From an uncultured Litoreibacter sp. (GTDB lineage: Bacteria > Pseudomonadota > Alphaproteobacteria > Rhodobacterales > Rhodobacteraceae): 64,000 bases of DNA. Numbering within the stretch: the stretch's first letter is position 1; each line of letters opens with the position of its first letter. The notes under the pieces are model-generated. The model was not told the origin of the DNA, searched no databases, and worked only from the letters and a program-made list of their open reading frames with translations. Below are positions 61,282 to 64,000 of the stretch, in pieces. The translations under genes and the position numbers were made by a program. The stretch covers positions 62,001 through 126,000 of the forward strand of contig CANMWQ010000001.1 of NCBI GenBank assembly GCA_947501685.1, in the 5' to 3' direction.

Positions 61282-62376
61282 GCTCTCCAGATCATCAATG
61301 AAGCTTGCATGCATCCGTTGCAGCCGTTCCGATGGCTGCCGGGCGGCAAAGGTTTCTCCGAAAGGGTCTTCGGCCTCGATCATGCTGCCTGACATTTGCT
61401 GCAACACGGCATGGCCGCAAAACGGGACATAGGCCTCGGCATAGCCCCCTTCATGCGCCATCACCAAACGCCCGTCACAAAGATCATCGGCGGCATCCAT
61501 CACCATCGCAGTCATCTCCCGAAACGTCTGAGCGGTCACCAGCATGCGCGACAAAGGATCCACCGCCGCCGCGTCAAAGCCGCAGGCGACAATGATTACG
61601 TCGGGCTGAAACGCGCTCAGCGCAGGCAAGAGCAGCCGCTCCATCGCATCTAAGTAAAGCGCATGCCCACCGCCCGGAGGCAGTGGGATATTCATGTTGA
61701 ACCCGTCACCCGCGCCAACCCCGCGATCCTCCGCGTCGCCGGTGTCCATCGGGTAGTTGCGCTCCTGATGCATCGAGATCGTCAGCACGTCGTCGCGGTC
61801 GTAAAATATCGCCTCCGTACCATTGCCGTGATGCACGTCCCAATCCAGCACCGCAACGCGCCCCGCCAGCCCCTCGGCCAAGGCGGCCTCCGTGGCGATG
61901 GCAATATTGGCCAGCAGGCAAAAACCATTGGGATAATCCGGCAGGCAATGATGCCCCGGAGGCCGGCTGAGCGCATAGGCATTGTCACAGCGCCCTTTCA
62001 GGACCTCAAACAAAGCGCCTTTCACCAGCCCGGCGGACAGCGTGGCGATCTCGAACCCACCGGGTGAGAACGGCGTGACCCGGCCCAGCACCCCGCCGCT
62101 ATCATCCGACATGGTTTTGAATTTTTTCAGATAGGCCTCCGGGTGGACCCGCAGCAAATCCTCCCACGTGGCCTCAGGCGCGGTCTTCTCGGTCAACTCT
62201 TTCGACAGGCCTGTGACGTCCATCAGGTTCTTCATCCGGCGTTTGCTTTCGGGGCTTTCGGGAAACCCGCCTGCCGCCATCGGCTGGATCAATCCCCCCA
62301 CGGGCAGGGTCAGCGCGTAATTGCCACCACCGCTGTGCCAAAAGCACCGCTCGTCTACGAAAAAGCTCGTCTTCAT
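61270..62376 (-). CDS. histone deacetylase-family amidohydrolase
   Basis: Class II HDAC-like enzyme of 368 aa, often acting on acetylpolyamines in bacteria. Zinc and catalytic motifs are seen: RPPGHHCLPDYPNGFCLLAN and VAVLDWDVHHGNGTEAIFYD, then VACGFDAAAVDP and MAHEGGYAEAYVPFCG. No histones are expected, so the true substrate is probably an acetylated amine or metabolite. It overlaps the small hypothetical gene upstream by four bases. Confidence 0.92.
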   Translation of the reverse strand: MKTSFFVDERCFWHSGGGNYALTLPVGGLIQPMAAGGFPESPESKRRMKNLMDVTGLSKELTEKTAPEATWEDLLRVHPEAYLKKFKTMSDDSGGVLGRVTPFSPGGFEIATLSAGLVKGALFEVLKGRCDNAYALSRPPGHHCLPDYPNGFCLLANIAIATEAALAEGLAGRVAVLDWDVHHGNGTEAIFYDRDDVLTISMHQERNYPMDTGDAEDRGVGAGDGFNMNIPLPPGGGHALYLDAMERLLLPALSAFQPDVIIVACGFDAAAVDPLSRMLVTAQTFREMTAMVMDAADDLCDGRLVMAHEGGYAEAYVPFCGHAVLQQMSGSMIEAEDPFGETFAARQPSERLQRMHASFIDDLESLFF

Positions 62377-62627
62377 CCCTTGCCCTCCATGTCTGCTTTG
62401 CTTGTCAGCCGATAGCTGCCCTCCGGCAGGTCCAGCGCGGCGGCAAGGTCGCGGGTCTGGCGAATGGACAGCGTTACCCTTTGCAGCCTGTCGGTCACCG
62501 GGTCATGCTGCTCGATGGTGACGCAATCCTCAAACGTGTTGATCGCGACATCCTCGACCAGATGCGGGCTGCCCTCATCCACCAATGTAATGACGGTTGA
62601 ATCAAACTCGTGCTCGATGGTGAACAT
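62373..62627 (-). CDS. small conserved-looking hypothetical protein upstream of the HDAC-family gene
   Basis: Acidic, beta-rich protein of 84 aa (MFTIEHEFDSTVITLVDEGS, EDCVTIEQHDPVTDRLQRVT, RQTRDLAAALDLPEGSYRLT). No signal, helix or known family. Its stop overlaps the HDAC-family start by four bases (ATGA), so the two are translationally coupled and may act together. Confidence 0.65.
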   Translation of the reverse strand: MFTIEHEFDSTVITLVDEGSPHLVEDVAINTFEDCVTIEQHDPVTDRLQRVTLSIRQTRDLAAALDLPEGSYRLTSKADMEGKG

Positions 62628-62769
62628 GCCTGTCGCCTCTTGTGTTTTGTGCCCTGCGCGATGAAAGCAGTGAATGCGCGAAAGTGCAAATCTGCCTATG
62701 CGGTCTCGGCAGGGCTTGGCGCGGGCAACGCAGACGGCTATCTGTAAGGCCTACGCATTGAGGTTGCAT

Positions 62770-63477
62770 ATGAATAAAGCCGTTCTTCTGGTCGCCGCGC
62801 TGACATTGGCCGCGTGTGAACCCGTTCCCACCCAGTCCAGAAACCCTGATCAGGCCGCCCCTGCGGCGCAACCTGCCGCGGCGCCTCAGGTCTCGCGCAA
62901 TCAGGCCGTGGCGAATTTCCGGCGGGTCGTGGCGCAGGTCGAACCAGTCGCCGAGCGCGAATGCCAACGCCGCGCGCCCGATCTGAATTGCGATTTCAAG
63001 ATCGTCGTCGAAAGCAACCCGCGCCTGCCGCCCAATGCGTACCAGACACTCGATTCCTCCGGACGGCCGATCATCGGCTTCACGCAAGCGCTGATCCGCG
63101 ATGCCCGCAACCGCGACGAGCTGGCCTTTGTGCTCGGACATGAAGCAGCCCATCACATCGAGCGTCACCTCCAGAAACAACGTGATTCAGCCGTTGGGGG
63201 CGCCATCCTAGGCGGCCTCGTCGCCGCTGGCCTCGGCCTTGACGTGGATGCTGGCCAACAGCTCGGCGGCACCGTCGGCGCACGCGCATATTCCAAGCAA
63301 AACGAGCTTGAAGCCGACGCTTTGGGCACGGTCATCACCAAACGCGCAGGTTACAACCCGGTGCGCGGCGCGCAATTCTTTACGCGCATTCCAGACCCCG
63401 GCGACCGGTTTCTGGGCACACATCCGCCCAACGCCGCCCGGATCGACACCGTGCGCCGCGTGAATTCGCAGCTCTGA
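62770..63477 (+). CDS. M48-family metallopeptidase lipoprotein
   Basis: Zinc protease of 235 aa, lipidated at the Cys of LTLAACEPVPTQ near residue 16; started at the ATG at 62770, since the open frame upstream is not family-like. The zinc motif is FVLGHEAAHHIERHLQKQRD, and a third ligand Glu lies in SKQNELEADALGTVI. Loose homologues (LoiP/BepA-like) work in outer-membrane quality control. The dgkA gene starts two bases later. Confidence 0.9.
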   Translation: MNKAVLLVAALTLAACEPVPTQSRNPDQAAPAAQPAAAPQVSRNQAVANFRRVVAQVEPVAERECQRRAPDLNCDFKIVVESNPRLPPNAYQTLDSSGRPIIGFTQALIRDARNRDELAFVLGHEAAHHIERHLQKQRDSAVGGAILGGLVAAGLGLDVDAGQQLGGTVGARAYSKQNELEADALGTVITKRAGYNPVRGAQFFTRIPDPGDRFLGTHPPNAARIDTVRRVNSQL

Positions 63478-63478
63478 C

Positions 63479-63841
63479 ATGATCAAATGGGTATGCTACG
63501 AATGGCGGCGGTTGGTCCATCGGTGTGTCTGGTCGTGGCAGGGGTTCTCCGCAACTTGGATCGAGGAGCCAAGCTTTCGTGGCTGGGTCTTGGCCAACCT
63601 CATCTCCGCCGCCATGACCTTTGTGCTTGACCTGTCCGGCGGGGAGCAGGCCTTGCTGCTGGCCATCGGCATGGTTCTCTTGGCGATGGAATTGGTCAAT
63701 TCCGCCATTGAACGGACCATCGACTATATCAGCGAAGACATTCACCCGCTGGCCAAAGCGGCCAAGGATGCCGGTAGTGCGGCCGTGGCCGTGACGGCTC
63801 TGGGTGGCGGCATGGCATGGCTGGCGATTCTCTTCGGTTGA
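63479..63841 (+). CDS. dgkA: diacylglycerol kinase
   Basis: Small membrane kinase of 120 aa that phosphorylates diacylglycerol, recycling lipid from membrane-derived oligosaccharide synthesis. Three helices are visible, with the signature VLLAMELVNSAIERTIDYIS and KAAKDAGSAAVAVTALGGGM. It is one base after the M48 stop and so probably co-transcribed with it. The remaining 159 bases of the window show no gene. Confidence 0.93.
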   Translation: MIKWVCYEWRRLVHRCVWSWQGFSATWIEEPSFRGWVLANLISAAMTFVLDLSGGEQALLLAIGMVLLAMELVNSAIERTIDYISEDIHPLAKAAKDAGSAAVAVTALGGGMAWLAILFG

Positions 63842-64000
63842 GAGAAAACCTGTTTTATTGTCAACGCACTGGCTGCAATGCGGCAGGCTGAGATCGGACT
63901 GTTGATTGAGGCATAACAATGGCCAAGAATAGGTAAGCGTTCCCCTAATTTCGCGGGTCCCCCGGCTGGCCTATTGTGAGGTCACAGCGCCACTCCGGGC
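63842..64000. other. terminal intergenic stretch
   Basis: The last 159 bases hold no gene I can support. A short ATG at 63919 reads only five codons. I see no terminator hairpin with a T run. Confidence 0.4.

Noticed and set aside
1-64000. CRISPR array, rRNA operon or insertion sequence
   Set aside because: No regularly spaced repeats, no rRNA-like conserved blocks and no transposase were found.

Overview
The window looks like chromosome of a high-G+C alphaproteobacterium of the Rhodobacteraceae (Roseobacter-type). The evidence is gene content and style: a cobalamin-dependent class II ribonucleotide reductase, a hisS-hisZ-hisG cluster with short HisG, PutA with a divergent Lrp-type regulator, DUF1489 and DUF6280-like proteins, a PopZ-like polar protein, and many ATGA/TGATG start-stop overlaps. 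This assignment comes from recognising families, not from a database search.

Layout. Positions 1-9134 (all minus strand) form one purine operon: xdhA-xdhB-xdhC, then an ABC importer of the BMP/nucleoside type, with the substrate-binding protein cut by the window edge. Positions 9331-23260 are core genes: a SUFU-like hypothetical protein, dnaE, slyX, hisS-hisZ-hisG, DUF1489, nrdJ, ispD, a YihY/BrkB membrane protein and a FAD oxidoreductase.

Positions 23335-33109 are a 9.7-kb integrative mobilizable element inserted in a tRNA-Cys gene. It is bounded by 47-nt direct repeats of the tRNA 3' half. It carries a replication-type HTH protein, MobC, a relaxase with two small genes nested in another frame, a RelE-type toxin-antitoxin pair, a restriction-modification-like cargo (HNH nuclease plus two adenine/cytosine-N4 type methyltransferases) of visibly lower G+C, an XRE repressor with a small membrane protein, two excisionase-like proteins and a tyrosine integrase. 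The intact tRNA-Cys lies at the integrase end, and its T-stem differs from the displaced copy by two compensated base pairs.

Positions 33270-53000 return to core genes: PCMT-like, TolC, PopZ-like, cobQ, putR/putA, rhomboid, a GFA-family protein, efp, DUF6280, TRIC channel, a cyanide-insensitive-type cytochrome bd operon (cydA-cydB plus a 30-residue third subunit), tRNA-Leu, a TPR protein, metG, an MFS transporter and YceI.

Positions 53039-63841 hold an aldo/keto reductase and a probable L-carnitine to glycine betaine pathway: BKACE, lipocalin, carnitine dehydrogenase fused to a thioesterase, an SDR and an EamA transporter. Nearby are the two subunits of an acetoacetate-type CoA transferase that could use the acetoacetate released. 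The window ends with a rhodanese, a histone-deacetylase-family amidohydrolase, an M48 lipoprotein and diacylglycerol kinase. No CRISPR array, rRNA or insertion sequence was seen.
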